Positions 24,182 through 33,228 of a stretch of 64,000 bases of DNA are shown here, piece after piece. The notes under the pieces were generated by a model that made no database searches, was not told where the DNA came from, and saw only the letters and a list, made by a program, of their open reading frames with translations. The stretch is from Amycolatopsis eburnea (GTDB lineage: Bacteria > Actinomycetota > Actinomycetes > Mycobacteriales > Pseudonocardiaceae): NCBI RefSeq assembly GCF_003937945.1, contig NZ_RSEC01000066.1:186001-250000 (forward strand), written 5' to 3'. Position 1 is the first letter of the stretch. Every line of letters begins with the position of its first letter. Position numbers and translations under genes: made by a program.

Positions 24182-26308
24182 TCAAAGCAGGCCGGCGGCC
24201 CGCGCCCAGCGGTACTTCGCCCCGAGCACCGCGACCGGCTTTTCGGTCGTGTACGGGTAGGCGACGACCCCGTGGTCGTAGAGGTAGGCGCTCGCCTCCT
24301 CCACTTCGACGTCGCCGGAAAGCGAAGCGACGACGGGCTTGTGGATCCCCTTCGCGCGGTATTCGCCGACGACTTCGGAGACGAGTTCCGCGAACACCAT
24401 CGGCGGGGTGACGATGGTGTGCCAGTAGCCGAGGATCAGCGCGTGGATGCGGTCGTCCTCGAGGCCGAGCGCGATCGTGTTGCGGTAGGTCGAGGGCGGT
24501 TCGCCGCCGGTGATGTCCACCGGGTTGCCCGCCGCGCCGAACGGCGGGATGAACTCGCGGAACGCGGTGTCGAGGTCCGGCGGGATCTCCATCAGCCGCA
24601 GTCCGTTGTCGACGCAGGCGTCCGACAGCAGCACGCCCGAGCCGCCGGCGCCGGTGATGATGACGACGTTCTCGCCCTTCGGCGCGGGCAGCAGCGGGAT
24701 GCCGCGGGCGTACTCGAGCATGTCGTTGAGCCCGGGTGCCCGCACCACGCCGCTCTGGCGCAGGATGTCGTCGTAGACCTTGTCGTTCCCGGCCAGCGCG
24801 CCGGTGTGCGAACTGGCCGCCTTCGCGCCCTGCGACGTCCGGCCGGCCTTCAGGACCACGACCGGCTTGCGCTGTGAGACGCGCTTCGCCGTCTCCGCGA
24901 ACGCGCGCCCGTCCTTCAGGTCCTCCAGGTGCATGGCGATGAGCTCGGTGTTCTCGTCGTGCTCGAAGAACGTGAGCAGGTCGTCCTCGTCGATGTCGGC
25001 CTTGTTGCCCACGCCGACGATCGAGGAGACGCCCATCTTCGCCGAGCGGCTGAACCCGAGGATCGCCATCCCGATCCCGCCGCTCTGTGACGACAAGGCC
25101 ACGCCGCCCTTGACGTCGTACGGCGTGCAGAACGTCGCCGACAGGTTCTCCGGCGTGTAGTAGTAGCCGTAGATGTTGGGGCCGAGGACGCGCACGCCGT
25201 GCCGGCGCGCGATCGCGACGACCTGGTCCTGCAGCTCGATGTTGCCGGTTTCGCCGAAACCGGACGGGATGAGGATCGCCCCGGCCACACCCTTCTTCCC
25301 GGCTTCCTCCAGCGCCGCGGGGACGAACTTCGCCGGGATGGCGAAGACCGCGACGTCGACGTCGCCGGGTACGTCGGCGATGCTCGGGTAGGCCTTGCGG
25401 TCGAGGATCTCGGCGGCCTTGGGGTTGATCGGGTGGATCTCGCCCGCGTAGCCGCCGTTGACCAGGTTCTTCATCACCGAGTTGCCGATCTTCCCGGCTT
25501 CGGCCGACGCGCCGATCACCGCGATCGAGGCCGGCTTCATGATCCGGTTCATCGACGCGAGGATCTCCTCCTGGGTGAACCGCCGCGGCTCCTTCGCCGC
25601 GTCCGGGTCGACCAGGACGCGGACGTCGACCGCGGTCGCGCCGCGCGCGGTGGCGAGCACCGGGTTGAGGTCCACCTCGGACAGCTGCGGGAAGTCGGTG
25701 ACCAGCTCGCCGAGTGCGGTGATCACCGCGGCGAGCGCGTCGCGGTCGACAGGATCCGAACCACGCACGCCGCGGAGGATTTCGGCCGCTTGGATACCGT
25801 CGACCATCGACAGCGCTTCCTCGGCGGTCGTCGGCGCGAGCCGGAAGGTGACGTCCTTGAGCACCTCCACGAGCACGCCGCCGAGGCCGAACGCGACCAC
25901 CTTCCCGAAGGTCGGGTCGGTGACCGAGCCGATGATCACCTCCTGTCCCTCGGTGAGCATCTGCTGGACCTGGACGCCGAGGATCCGCGCGTCGGCGTCG
26001 TACGCCTTCGCGTTCTCGACGATCTTTTCGTAACCCGCCTTCACGGCTTCGGCGTCCTGAAGGCCGACGAGCACGCCGCCGGCTTCGGTCTTGTGCAGGA
26101 TGTCCGGGGAGACGATCTTGAGCACCACCGGCAGCCCGATGACCTCGGCGTGGGCCACGGCGTCCCCGGCCGAGGTCGCCAGCCGCTCGGCGGGGGTCGG
26201 GATACCGTATGCCTCGCACACCGCACGCCCCTCGGGCGCGGTCAGCGAGGACCGCCCTTCGGCCGCCACCTGGTCGAGGATCTTTTCGACCGCCGCGCGA
26301 TCCGCCAC
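24182..26308 (-). CDS. NDP-forming acyl-CoA synthetase (acetate-CoA ligase family), beta-alpha fusion
   Basis: A 708-residue acid-CoA ligase of the ADP-forming superfamily. The N-terminal ATP-grasp half (about residues 1-240, with LPVVLKIVSPDILHKTEAGG) comes before a CoA-binding Rossmann domain (PASIAVIGASAEAGKIG) and a succinyl-CoA-ligase-like domain whose phospho-histidine lies in SSHTGALAGND. Lodged directly between the formyl-CoA transferase and the transporter, it probably supplies the CoA ester that primes the oxalate cycle (formate or oxalate as acid); that substrate is inference. It starts at a GTG abutting the transferase stop. Confidence 0.85.
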   Translation of the reverse strand: MADRAAVEKILDQVAAEGRSSLTAPEGRAVCEAYGIPTPAERLATSAGDAVAHAEVIGLPVVLKIVSPDILHKTEAGGVLVGLQDAEAVKAGYEKIVENAKAYDADARILGVQVQQMLTEGQEVIIGSVTDPTFGKVVAFGLGGVLVEVLKDVTFRLAPTTAEEALSMVDGIQAAEILRGVRGSDPVDRDALAAVITALGELVTDFPQLSEVDLNPVLATARGATAVDVRVLVDPDAAKEPRRFTQEEILASMNRIMKPASIAVIGASAEAGKIGNSVMKNLVNGGYAGEIHPINPKAAEILDRKAYPSIADVPGDVDVAVFAIPAKFVPAALEEAGKKGVAGAILIPSGFGETGNIELQDQVVAIARRHGVRVLGPNIYGYYYTPENLSATFCTPYDVKGGVALSSQSGGIGMAILGFSRSAKMGVSSIVGVGNKADIDEDDLLTFFEHDENTELIAMHLEDLKDGRAFAETAKRVSQRKPVVVLKAGRTSQGAKAASSHTGALAGNDKVYDDILRQSGVVRAPGLNDMLEYARGIPLLPAPKGENVVIITGAGGSGVLLSDACVDNGLRLMEIPPDLDTAFREFIPPFGAAGNPVDITGGEPPSTYRNTIALGLEDDRIHALILGYWHTIVTPPMVFAELVSEVVGEYRAKGIHKPVVASLSGDVEVEEASAYLYDHGVVAYPYTTEKPVAVLGAKYRWARAAGLL

Positions 26309-27538
26309 TCAGATCACCCCCGCGGCGCGGAACTTCTCGAGGTCCGCCTCGCCGTAGCCGAGTTCGGCGAGCACTTCGTCGTTGTGCTCGCCGAGCAGGG
26401 GCGAGCGTTCGATCTCGACCGGCGAGTCGGACAGCTTGAGCGGGCAGCCGACCGTCTTGAACGCGCCGCGTTCCGGGTGCGGCACCTCGACGACCGAGCC
26501 GAGCTCGGCCAGCGTCTCGTCCTCGATCAGCTCCTTGGTGGACAGGATCGGCCCGCACGGGATGTTGTGGGCGTTGAGCTGTTCCATCACTTCCCACTTG
26601 GTGTGCTTCTCGGTCCACTCCTCGACGAGGGCGAACATCTTGTCCAGTTTGGACAGGCGGACCTCGGGCGTGGCCCACGCCGGGTCGTCGGCCAGCTCCC
26701 CCTTGCCGATCAGCCGGGCCAGCGGGGCCCAGCCGGGCGGCTGGACGATCACGTAGATGTAGTCGTTCGGCCCGCCCGGCGCGCACTTCACCGCCCAGCC
26801 GGGCTGCCCGCCACCGGACGCGTTGCCCGACCGCGGGACCTCGTCGCCGAAGTGCTCGTTCGGGTACTCCCCGAGCGGGCCGTGGGTGAGCCGCTGCTGG
26901 TCCCGCAGCTTGACCCGGCACAGGTTGAGCACGGCGTCCTGCATGGCGACCTGGACGCGCTGGCCGCGGCCGGTGGAGGTCCGCTGGTACAGCGCGGCGA
27001 GGATGGCGGCCACCAGGTGGATGCCGGTGCCGGAGTCACCGATCTGCGCGCCGGTCGCGGTCGGCGGCCCGTCTTCGAAGCCGGTGGTGCTCATCGCGCC
27101 GCCCATGGCCTGCGCGACCACCTCGTAGGCCTTGAAGTCGGCGTAGCGGCCGGGACCGAACCCCTTGATGGAGGCGTAGACCAGCCGCGGGTTGAGCGAG
27201 GCCAGCTTCTCCCACGGGTAGCCGAACCGGTCGACGACGCCGGGGCCGAAGTTCTCGACCAGGACGTCCACTCCGGACACCAGCTTCTCGAAGATCTCCT
27301 TGCCTTCTTCGCTCTTCATGTTGAGCGTGATGCTGCGCTTGTTGGCGTTCAGCATCGTGAAGTAGAGGCTGTCCACCCCGGGCAGGTCGCGCAGCTGCCC
27401 GCGGGTGATGTCGCCGCGGCCGGGGGTTTCCAGCTTGATCACGTCCGCGCCGAGCCAGGCCAGCAGCTGCGTCGACGACGGACCGGACTGCACGTGCGTC
27501 ATGTCGAGGACGCGCACGCCCTCCAGTGCCTTACCCAT
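26309..27538 (-). CDS. frc: Formyl-CoA:oxalate CoA-transferase (class III CoA-transferase)
   Basis: Moves CoA from formyl-CoA to oxalate. The 409-residue class III CoA-transferase has the catalytic aspartate at position 168 in GAQIGDSGTG, aligned with Asp169 of the Oxalobacter enzyme, and a glycine loop SGGGQPGW like the one that closes over its active site. VRVLDMTHVQSGP is the family start. The oxalyl-CoA decarboxylase candidate lies 14 bases upstream and the acyl-CoA synthetase abuts downstream. Confidence 0.9.
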   Translation of the reverse strand: MGKALEGVRVLDMTHVQSGPSSTQLLAWLGADVIKLETPGRGDITRGQLRDLPGVDSLYFTMLNANKRSITLNMKSEEGKEIFEKLVSGVDVLVENFGPGVVDRFGYPWEKLASLNPRLVYASIKGFGPGRYADFKAYEVVAQAMGGAMSTTGFEDGPPTATGAQIGDSGTGIHLVAAILAALYQRTSTGRGQRVQVAMQDAVLNLCRVKLRDQQRLTHGPLGEYPNEHFGDEVPRSGNASGGGQPGWAVKCAPGGPNDYIYVIVQPPGWAPLARLIGKGELADDPAWATPEVRLSKLDKMFALVEEWTEKHTKWEVMEQLNAHNIPCGPILSTKELIEDETLAELGSVVEVPHPERGAFKTVGCPLKLSDSPVEIERSPLLGEHNDEVLAELGYGEADLEKFRAAGVI

Positions 27539-27552
27539 GCCTTGGCCTCCGC

Positions 27553-29289
27553 TCACTTGTACATGGTCTGGTTCATGGTTCCGGGGGCGTACACGTCGGG
27601 ATCGACCCAGACGTTGATCAGCGACGGCTTGCCGGACTCCCGCGCCCGCAGCAGCGCCGGCCCGATGTCGGCCGGGTCGCGGACTTCTTCGCCGTGGCCG
27701 CCGAGCATGCGCGCGAACTCGTCGTAGCGGACGTCGCCGAGGGTGTTGCCGACGCGCTCGCGCGGCAGGCCGTACTTCGCGGCCTGGCCGTAGCGGATCT
27801 GGTTCATCGACGAGTTGTTGCCGACGATCCCGACGAACGGCAGGTTGAACCGCACGAGCGTTTCGAAGTCCCAGCCGGTGAGGCTGAAGGCGCCGTCGCC
27901 GAAGAGCGCGACGACCTCCTTGTCGGGGCGCGCGTGCTTGGCCGCCATGACGAACGGGATGCCGACGCCGAGTGTCCCGAGTGGACCGGGGTCCATCCAG
28001 TGGCCGGGCGACTTCGGCTGGACGACCTGGCCGGAGAAGGTGACGATGTCGCCGCCGTCGCCGATGTAGATCGAGTCCTCGGTGAGGAACTCGTTGATCT
28101 CGTGGACCAGCCGGTACGGGTGGATCGGGCTCGCGTCGGAGTGCTGCAGCGGCAGCCGCTTCTGCTTCGCCTTTTCCTCCACCGCCTGGAGTTCCTCGAG
28201 CCAGGACTTGCGGCCGACGGCGCCGTTGTCGGCGCGGCCGGACGCGGCCTCGGCGACGGCGGCGAGGACCTGGCCGGCGTCGCCGACGATGCCGAGGTCG
28301 ACGTCCCGGTTCTTGCCGACCGTGCGGTAGTCGAGGTCGATCTGGACGACGGTGGCGTCCTTCGACAGCCGCTTGCCGTAGCCCATCCGGAAGTCGAACG
28401 GGGTGCCGACGATGACGATGACGTCGGCGTTGTCGAAGGCGTACCGGCGGGAGAGCTGGAAGTGGTGCGGATCGCCCGGGGGCAGCGTGCCGCGGCCGGC
28501 GCCGTTCATGTACGCCGGGATGTTCAGCGTGCGCACGAGGTCGACGGCGGGCTCGGTCGCGCGCGTGGTCCAGACCTGGCTGCCCAGCAGGATCGCCGGC
28601 TTCTTGGCGTGCACCAAGAGGTCCGCGAGCTTCTCGACGTCGGCCGGGTCCCCCGCGTTCTTCGTCGACGCGCGGTAGCGGCCCGCTTCGGGGATGCGCG
28701 CCTGGCCGAGCGGCACCCGGGCGTCGAGGACGTCGCGCGGGATCTCCAGGAACGACGGCCCCGGCGCGCCCGCGTAGGCCTCGCGGAAGGCCATGCTCAC
28801 GAGGTCCGCGACGCGGGCGGTGTGCGGCACTGTCGCGGCGAACTTCGTGATCGGCGCCATCATGTCCACGTGCGGGAGGTCCTGCAGGGACCCCATCTTG
28901 TGCTGGGTCAGCGCGCCCTGGCCGCCGATGAGCAGCATCGGGCTTTCCGCGCGCAGCGCGTTCGCGACCCCGGTGACGGCGTCGGTGGTGCCCGGCCCGG
29001 CGGTCACCACCGCGCAGCCGGGCTTGCCGGTGATCCGCGCGTAGCCGTCCGCCGCGTGCGCCGCGACCTGCTCGTGCCGTACGTCGATGACCTCGATGCC
29101 TTCGTCGACGCAGCCGTCGTAGATGTCGATGATGTGGCCGCCGCACAGGGTGAAGATCGTGTCGACCCCTTCGGCCTTCAAGGCCTTCGCCACCAGGTGC
29201 CCGCCGGAGATTTCGGCCGGCGCGGGCTCGGCGCCGTTCGTCGCACGGGCACTCTCCCCCGCGGTCGTGCCGGTCGTGGTCAGCGCCAT
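27553..29289 (-). CDS. oxc: ThDP-dependent decarboxylase, probable oxalyl-CoA decarboxylase
   Basis: Thiamine-diphosphate enzyme, 578 residues, expected to split oxalyl-CoA into formyl-CoA and CO2. The catalytic glutamate lies in VRHEQVAAHAADGYA and the cofactor motif is GDGAFSLTGWDFETL ending in VGNNSS. The protein looks closer to the acetolactate-synthase/benzaldehyde-lyase-like branch than to the Oxalobacter decarboxylase, so the assignment rests partly on position: first gene of the operon, 14 bases before frc. A 2-hydroxyacyl-CoA lyase role is the main alternative. Confidence 0.72.
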   Translation of the reverse strand: MALTTTGTTAGESARATNGAEPAPAEISGGHLVAKALKAEGVDTIFTLCGGHIIDIYDGCVDEGIEVIDVRHEQVAAHAADGYARITGKPGCAVVTAGPGTTDAVTGVANALRAESPMLLIGGQGALTQHKMGSLQDLPHVDMMAPITKFAATVPHTARVADLVSMAFREAYAGAPGPSFLEIPRDVLDARVPLGQARIPEAGRYRASTKNAGDPADVEKLADLLVHAKKPAILLGSQVWTTRATEPAVDLVRTLNIPAYMNGAGRGTLPPGDPHHFQLSRRYAFDNADVIVIVGTPFDFRMGYGKRLSKDATVVQIDLDYRTVGKNRDVDLGIVGDAGQVLAAVAEAASGRADNGAVGRKSWLEELQAVEEKAKQKRLPLQHSDASPIHPYRLVHEINEFLTEDSIYIGDGGDIVTFSGQVVQPKSPGHWMDPGPLGTLGVGIPFVMAAKHARPDKEVVALFGDGAFSLTGWDFETLVRFNLPFVGIVGNNSSMNQIRYGQAAKYGLPRERVGNTLGDVRYDEFARMLGGHGEEVRDPADIGPALLRARESGKPSLINVWVDPDVYAPGTMNQTMYK

Positions 29290-29406
29290 CGCTCAACTCC
29301 TCTGGTCCGCCGCCGGATCTCTCTTGTCCGGCGGTCCGTTTCCGGGTCCGCTCGTGCCGCTGCCGGCGTCCTCCGAGGTCAGCGGCCTCTTCGCGGCAGA
29401 CTGTAG

Positions 29407-29422
29407 ATTGCATACCGTATGG
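29407..29422. promoter_or_regulatory. Operator-like site, copy 2
   Basis: ATTGCATACCGTATGG, with the perfect palindrome CATAC-C-GTATG, sits in the 268-base divergent region between oxc and the sucC-like gene. The preceding bases GCAGACTGTAG recur before copy 3. Placement suggests control of both units. Confidence 0.65.
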
Positions 29423-29557
29423 GGTAGGCATATAGTCACTCCTCAAGCAGCCTGTGTCCAGGGCTATCCGCAGGGTTTTTCCCGGGCCTCGAGCCGGCCC
29501 CCGCGGACCACCACTTCACGCCCTTGCCCTGCCCCGTCACGGAAAGGACGCCCCCGC

Positions 29558-30703
29558 ATGGACTTGTTCGAACACGAAGCCCGTGACCTCTTCGAGAAGC
29601 ACGGCGTACCGGTCCCCCGCGGCCGCGTCGCCGCAGACCCGGCGGAAGCCCGCGCCGCGGCCGCGGCCCTCGGCGGCCCCGTGGTGGTCAAGGCGCAGGT
29701 GAAGACCGGCGGCCGCGGCAAGGCGGGCGGTGTCCGCGTTGTGCATACAGCCGACGACGCCGAGCAGGCCGCCGACGACATCCTCGGGATGGACATCAAG
29801 GGCCACACCGTCCACCGCGTCCTGGTGACCGAAGCGAGCGAAATCGCCGAGGAGTACTACGTCTCCTTCCTGCTCGACCGCGCCGGGCGCACGTTCCTGG
29901 CCATGGCCTCGGTGCACGGCGGGATGGAGATCGAAGAAGTGGCGGCCACCGACCCGGCGGCGCTGCGGCGCGTCCCGGTCGACCCGCTGACCGGCGTCGA
30001 CGCGGCCGAGGTGGCGGCGGCGTTCCCGGCCGACGTCCGGGCGGAGGTGGCCGGGGTCGTCGAGAAGCTGTGGGCGGTGTTCGTCGCCGAGGACTGCACG
30101 CTCGTCGAGGTCAACCCCCTGGCGAGCACGTCGGCCGGCATCGTCGCACTGGACGGGAAGATCACCCTGGACGACAACGCGGCCTTCCGGCGGTCCGCCG
30201 CGTTCGACGACGCCGACGGCGGCGACCCGCTCGAACGGGAGGCGCACGCGAAGGGCCTCAACTACGTCAGGCTGGACGGCGACATCGGCGTGATCGGCAA
30301 CGGCGCCGGCCTCGTGATGTCCACTTTGGACGTCGTGGCGGCGGCCGCGGCCGAGGCGGGCGCGCGCGGCCCGGCGAACTTCCTCGACATCGGCGGCGGC
30401 GCGTCGGCCGAGGTGATGGTGAACGGGCTGACGGTGATCCTCGGCGACCCGCGGGTGCGCAGCGTGTTCGTCAACGTCTTCGGCGGCATCACCGCGTGCG
30501 ACGCCGTCGCGACCGGGATCGTGCGCTCACTGGAGGTGCTGGGCTCGCGGGCGGCCAAGCCGCTGGTCGTGCGGCTCGACGGGAACAACGTCACCGAAGG
30601 CAGGCGGATCCTCGCCGAAGCCGCCCACCCCCTGGTCACCGTGGTGGCCACCATGGACGACGCCGCCCGCGAGGCGGCGAAGCTCGCGATCGCGGAGGTC
30701 TGA
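29558..30703 (+). CDS. sucC: Succinyl-CoA ligase beta subunit-like protein
   Basis: ATP-grasp subunit, 381 residues. FEHEARDLFEKHGVPVPRG is the SucC N-terminus, KAQVKTGGRGKAGGV binds nucleotide, VEVNPLA the magnesium and VFGGITACD the CoA/ligase interface. GGAAAGGA precedes the ATG. It forms an operon with sucD (one-base gap) and lysR. Its place opposite oxc, behind a shared operator-like site, suggests a dedicated copy for oxalate or related acids, not the citric acid cycle enzyme. Symbol reflects family, not proven substrate. Confidence 0.85.
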   Translation: MDLFEHEARDLFEKHGVPVPRGRVAADPAEARAAAAALGGPVVVKAQVKTGGRGKAGGVRVVHTADDAEQAADDILGMDIKGHTVHRVLVTEASEIAEEYYVSFLLDRAGRTFLAMASVHGGMEIEEVAATDPAALRRVPVDPLTGVDAAEVAAAFPADVRAEVAGVVEKLWAVFVAEDCTLVEVNPLASTSAGIVALDGKITLDDNAAFRRSAAFDDADGGDPLEREAHAKGLNYVRLDGDIGVIGNGAGLVMSTLDVVAAAAAEAGARGPANFLDIGGGASAEVMVNGLTVILGDPRVRSVFVNVFGGITACDAVATGIVRSLEVLGSRAAKPLVVRLDGNNVTEGRRILAEAAHPLVTVVATMDDAAREAAKLAIAEV

Positions 30704-30704
30704 C

Positions 30705-31586
30705 GTGGCCATCTTCCTGGACGAGACCAGCCGGATCGTCGTCTCCGGCATGACCGGCTCCGAAGGCGCCAAGCACACCCGGCGGATGCTGGCCGCCGGG
30801 ACGAACGTCGTCGGCGGGGTCAACCCGCGCAAGGCCGGGCAGACGGTGGAGCTCGCCGGCCGGGAACTGCCGGTGTTCGGCAGCGTCGCGGAGTCGATGA
30901 CTTCGGCGGGCGCCGACGTCTGCGTGCTGTTCGTGCCGCCGCCGTTCGTCGCGGACGCGGTGATCGAGGCGGTGGACGCCGGGATCGGGCTCGCGGTGGT
31001 GATCACCGAAGGCGTCCCGGTGCGCGATTCCGCGCGGCTGTGGGCCCACGCCGTCGCCGCCGGCGGGCGGACGCGGATCATCGGCCCGAACTGCCCCGGC
31101 ATCATCTCCCCCGGCCGGTCGAACGCGGGCATCATCCCGGCGGACATCACCGGGCCGGGCCGGCTCGGCCTGGTGTCGAAGTCCGGCACGCTGACCTACC
31201 AGCTCATGCACGAGCTGCGGGACGTCGGGTTCTCGACGTGCGTCGGCATCGGCGGCGACCCGATCATCGGGACGACGCACATCGACGCCGTCGAAGCGTT
31301 CGAAAAGGACCCGGAGACCGACGTGATCGTCCTGATCGGCGAAATCGGCGGCGACGCGGAGGAGCGGGCCGCGGAGTTCGTACGGGCCAACGTGTCCAAA
31401 CCGGTCGTCGGCTACGTCGCCGGCTTCACCGCCCCGGAGGGCAAGACGATGGGCCACGCGGGCGCGATCGTCTCCGGCTCGTCGGGCACGGCGGCCGCGA
31501 AGAAGGCGGCGCTGGAGGCGGCCGGCATCCGCGTGGGCCGGACACCGAGCGAGACCGCGGCGCTGGTCCGCGAGGTGCTCGGCTGA
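30705..31586 (+). CDS. sucD: Succinyl-CoA ligase alpha subunit-like protein
   Basis: CoA-binding and phospho-histidine subunit, 293 residues. VVSGMTGSEGAKHTRRM begins the Rossmann fold, GPNCPGIISPG and SKSGTLTYQ are standard, and the phosphorylated histidine lies in GKTMGHAGAIVSG (about residue 250). It starts at GTG one base after sucC. With sucC it should make an acyl-CoA from a dicarboxylate, ATP and CoA; which acid is not shown by sequence. Confidence 0.87.
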   Translation: MAIFLDETSRIVVSGMTGSEGAKHTRRMLAAGTNVVGGVNPRKAGQTVELAGRELPVFGSVAESMTSAGADVCVLFVPPPFVADAVIEAVDAGIGLAVVITEGVPVRDSARLWAHAVAAGGRTRIIGPNCPGIISPGRSNAGIIPADITGPGRLGLVSKSGTLTYQLMHELRDVGFSTCVGIGGDPIIGTTHIDAVEAFEKDPETDVIVLIGEIGGDAEERAAEFVRANVSKPVVGYVAGFTAPEGKTMGHAGAIVSGSSGTAAAKKAALEAAGIRVGRTPSETAALVREVLG

Positions 31587-31587
31587 C

Positions 31588-32406
31588 ATGGAGCTCCGTC
31601 AGCTGGCGGTGGTGGTGGCCGTCGCCGAGGAAGGCGGCTTCACGGCGGCGGCCCAGCGGCTGCGGACGGTCCAGTCGACGGTGTCCACAGTGGTCCGGGC
31701 ATTGGAGCGCGACCTGGGGACACCGCTGTTCCACCGCACCACCCACCGCGTCGTGCTGACGCCCGCGGGCGAGGCCTTCGTGCCCGCCGCGCGGGCGGCC
31801 CTGCAGGCGGCGGAGCGAGCACGCGCGGTGGTCTCACCGGTGGGTGGGTGCGTGCGGGTGGGGGTCTGCCCGGGACTGTTGGCGGACCTGCACCGGGTGC
31901 TGGTGAAGCTGCGCGACGCGCACCCGGGCCTGGCGGTGGAGATCCACGGGTTGGCCGCCGGGGAGGCGGGGTGCGCGGTGGCGGAGTCCACAGTGGACGT
32001 GGTGCTGACGGCGGCTCCCGCGGAGCATGCCCGCCCCGGCCTGGTCACCACCCCGCTCGCCGCCGAAGACCTTGTGCTCGCCACCGCGCCCGGCGGGTCG
32101 CGGTCCGCTCCCCCGGACCTCGCGGACCTGGCCCTCGTCGACTTCCCGCCCGGCTGGGCGATCCGCGCGGCCGTCGACCGGGCCTTCCCCGGCCGCCGGG
32201 TCACGCTGGAAGTCGACGATCTCGCCGCCGCGGCGGGGATCGTGCGGGCCGGGCTCGCCGCGTGTGTGCTGCCCGGCTCCGTGGCCGCGCGGTTTCCCGA
32301 GCTGACCGTGCGGCGGTTCGACCGGCCGCCGGCCTGGCAGCTCGCCGCCGTGCACCGGAGCCCGGCCGGGGCCGCCGTCGAGGTGGTGCTCGGTCAGCTC
32401 GGCTGA
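31588..32406 (+). CDS. LysR-family transcriptional regulator
   Basis: Regulator of 272 residues with the classical N-terminal helix-turn-helix (ELRQLAVVVAVAEEGGFT, STVSTVVRALERDLG, LFHRTTHRVVLTPAG) and a shortened, alanine-rich effector domain. It is one base downstream of sucD on the same strand, so it is co-transcribed with sucCD, unlike the usual divergent layout. Its 3' end overlaps fdhD by 13 bases. Target genes are unknown. Confidence 0.87.
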   Translation: MELRQLAVVVAVAEEGGFTAAAQRLRTVQSTVSTVVRALERDLGTPLFHRTTHRVVLTPAGEAFVPAARAALQAAERARAVVSPVGGCVRVGVCPGLLADLHRVLVKLRDAHPGLAVEIHGLAAGEAGCAVAESTVDVVLTAAPAEHARPGLVTTPLAAEDLVLATAPGGSRSAPPDLADLALVDFPPGWAIRAAVDRAFPGRRVTLEVDDLAAAAGIVRAGLAACVLPGSVAARFPELTVRRFDRPPAWQLAAVHRSPAGAAVEVVLGQLG

Positions 32407-33227
32407 AGGCCGAGGCGGTCCGGTCGCGTGTAGACGTTCATCGACGTCCCGCGCAGGAACCCCACCAGCGTCAGCCCCAGCTCCGCGGCCAGGTCCACCG
32501 CCAGCGACGACGGCGCCGAAACCGCGGCCAGCAACGGGATCCCGGCCAGCACCGCCTTCTGCACCAGCTCGAACGACGCCCGCCCGCTCACCATCAGCGC
32601 CGTGCCCGCCAGCGGCAGGTTCCCGGCGCGCGTGGCCCAGCCGACGACCTTGTCCACCGCGTTGTGCCGGCCGACGTCCTCGCGCAGGCACAGCAGCTTG
32701 CCGTCGGCGTCGAACAAGCCCGCCGCGTGGAGCCCGCCCGTCCGGTCGAAAACCCGTTGCGCCGCACGGAGTTCGTCCGGCAGGCCGGCCAGCGCCGCCG
32801 GATCCGTCGCGAACGGGTCCGCGGCAACGGGCCACGTCACCGTCGTGCGGACCGCGTCCAGGCTCGCCTTCCCGCACAATCCGCACGACGACGTCGTGTA
32901 GAAGTTCCGCGCCACCGACGCGTCCGGTGGGGCTACACCGTCGGCCAGCACGACGTCGAGGACGTTGTAGGTGTTGCCGCCGTCGGCCGTCGCGCCGGCG
33001 CAGTAGCGGATCGCCCGGATGTCGGCGGGCGCGCGGACCACACCTTCGCCGACCAGGAAGCCCGCCGCGAGGTCGAAGTCGTCGCCCGGCGTCCGCATCG
33101 TGACCGACAGCGCCTGCCCGCCGACCCGGATCTCGAGGGGTTCCTCGACGGTGAGCGTGTCCGGCCGCGTGGTGTGCACCCCGTCCCGGACGCGCAACAC
33201 GCGGCGCCGGCTGGTCATCCGGCCCAC
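32394..33227 (-). CDS. fdhD: Formate dehydrogenase accessory sulfurtransferase FdhD
   Basis: Carries sulfur to the molybdenum cofactor of formate dehydrogenase, needed for its activity. The 277-residue protein has the CxxC pair in TSSCGLCGKASL, DVGRHNAVDK and SGRASFELVQKA. I start it at the GTG 33225-33227 because MGRMTSRRR then matches the common actinobacterial FdhD beginning; an ATG nine bases later is possible. It lies one base after the second OFA transporter and serves the dehydrogenase at 16219-20748. Confidence 0.92.
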   Translation of the reverse strand: MGRMTSRRRVLRVRDGVHTTRPDTLTVEEPLEIRVGGQALSVTMRTPGDDFDLAAGFLVGEGVVRAPADIRAIRYCAGATADGGNTYNVLDVVLADGVAPPDASVARNFYTTSSCGLCGKASLDAVRTTVTWPVAADPFATDPAALAGLPDELRAAQRVFDRTGGLHAAGLFDADGKLLCLREDVGRHNAVDKVVGWATRAGNLPLAGTALMVSGRASFELVQKAVLAGIPLLAAVSAPSSLAVDLAAELGLTLVGFLRGTSMNVYTRPDRLGLQPS

Positions 33228-33228
33228 G

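Noticed and set aside
24048..26921. A 957-codon minus-strand frame over the acyl-CoA synthetase
   Set aside because: Out of frame with the clear synthetase; composition is that of a GC shadow.
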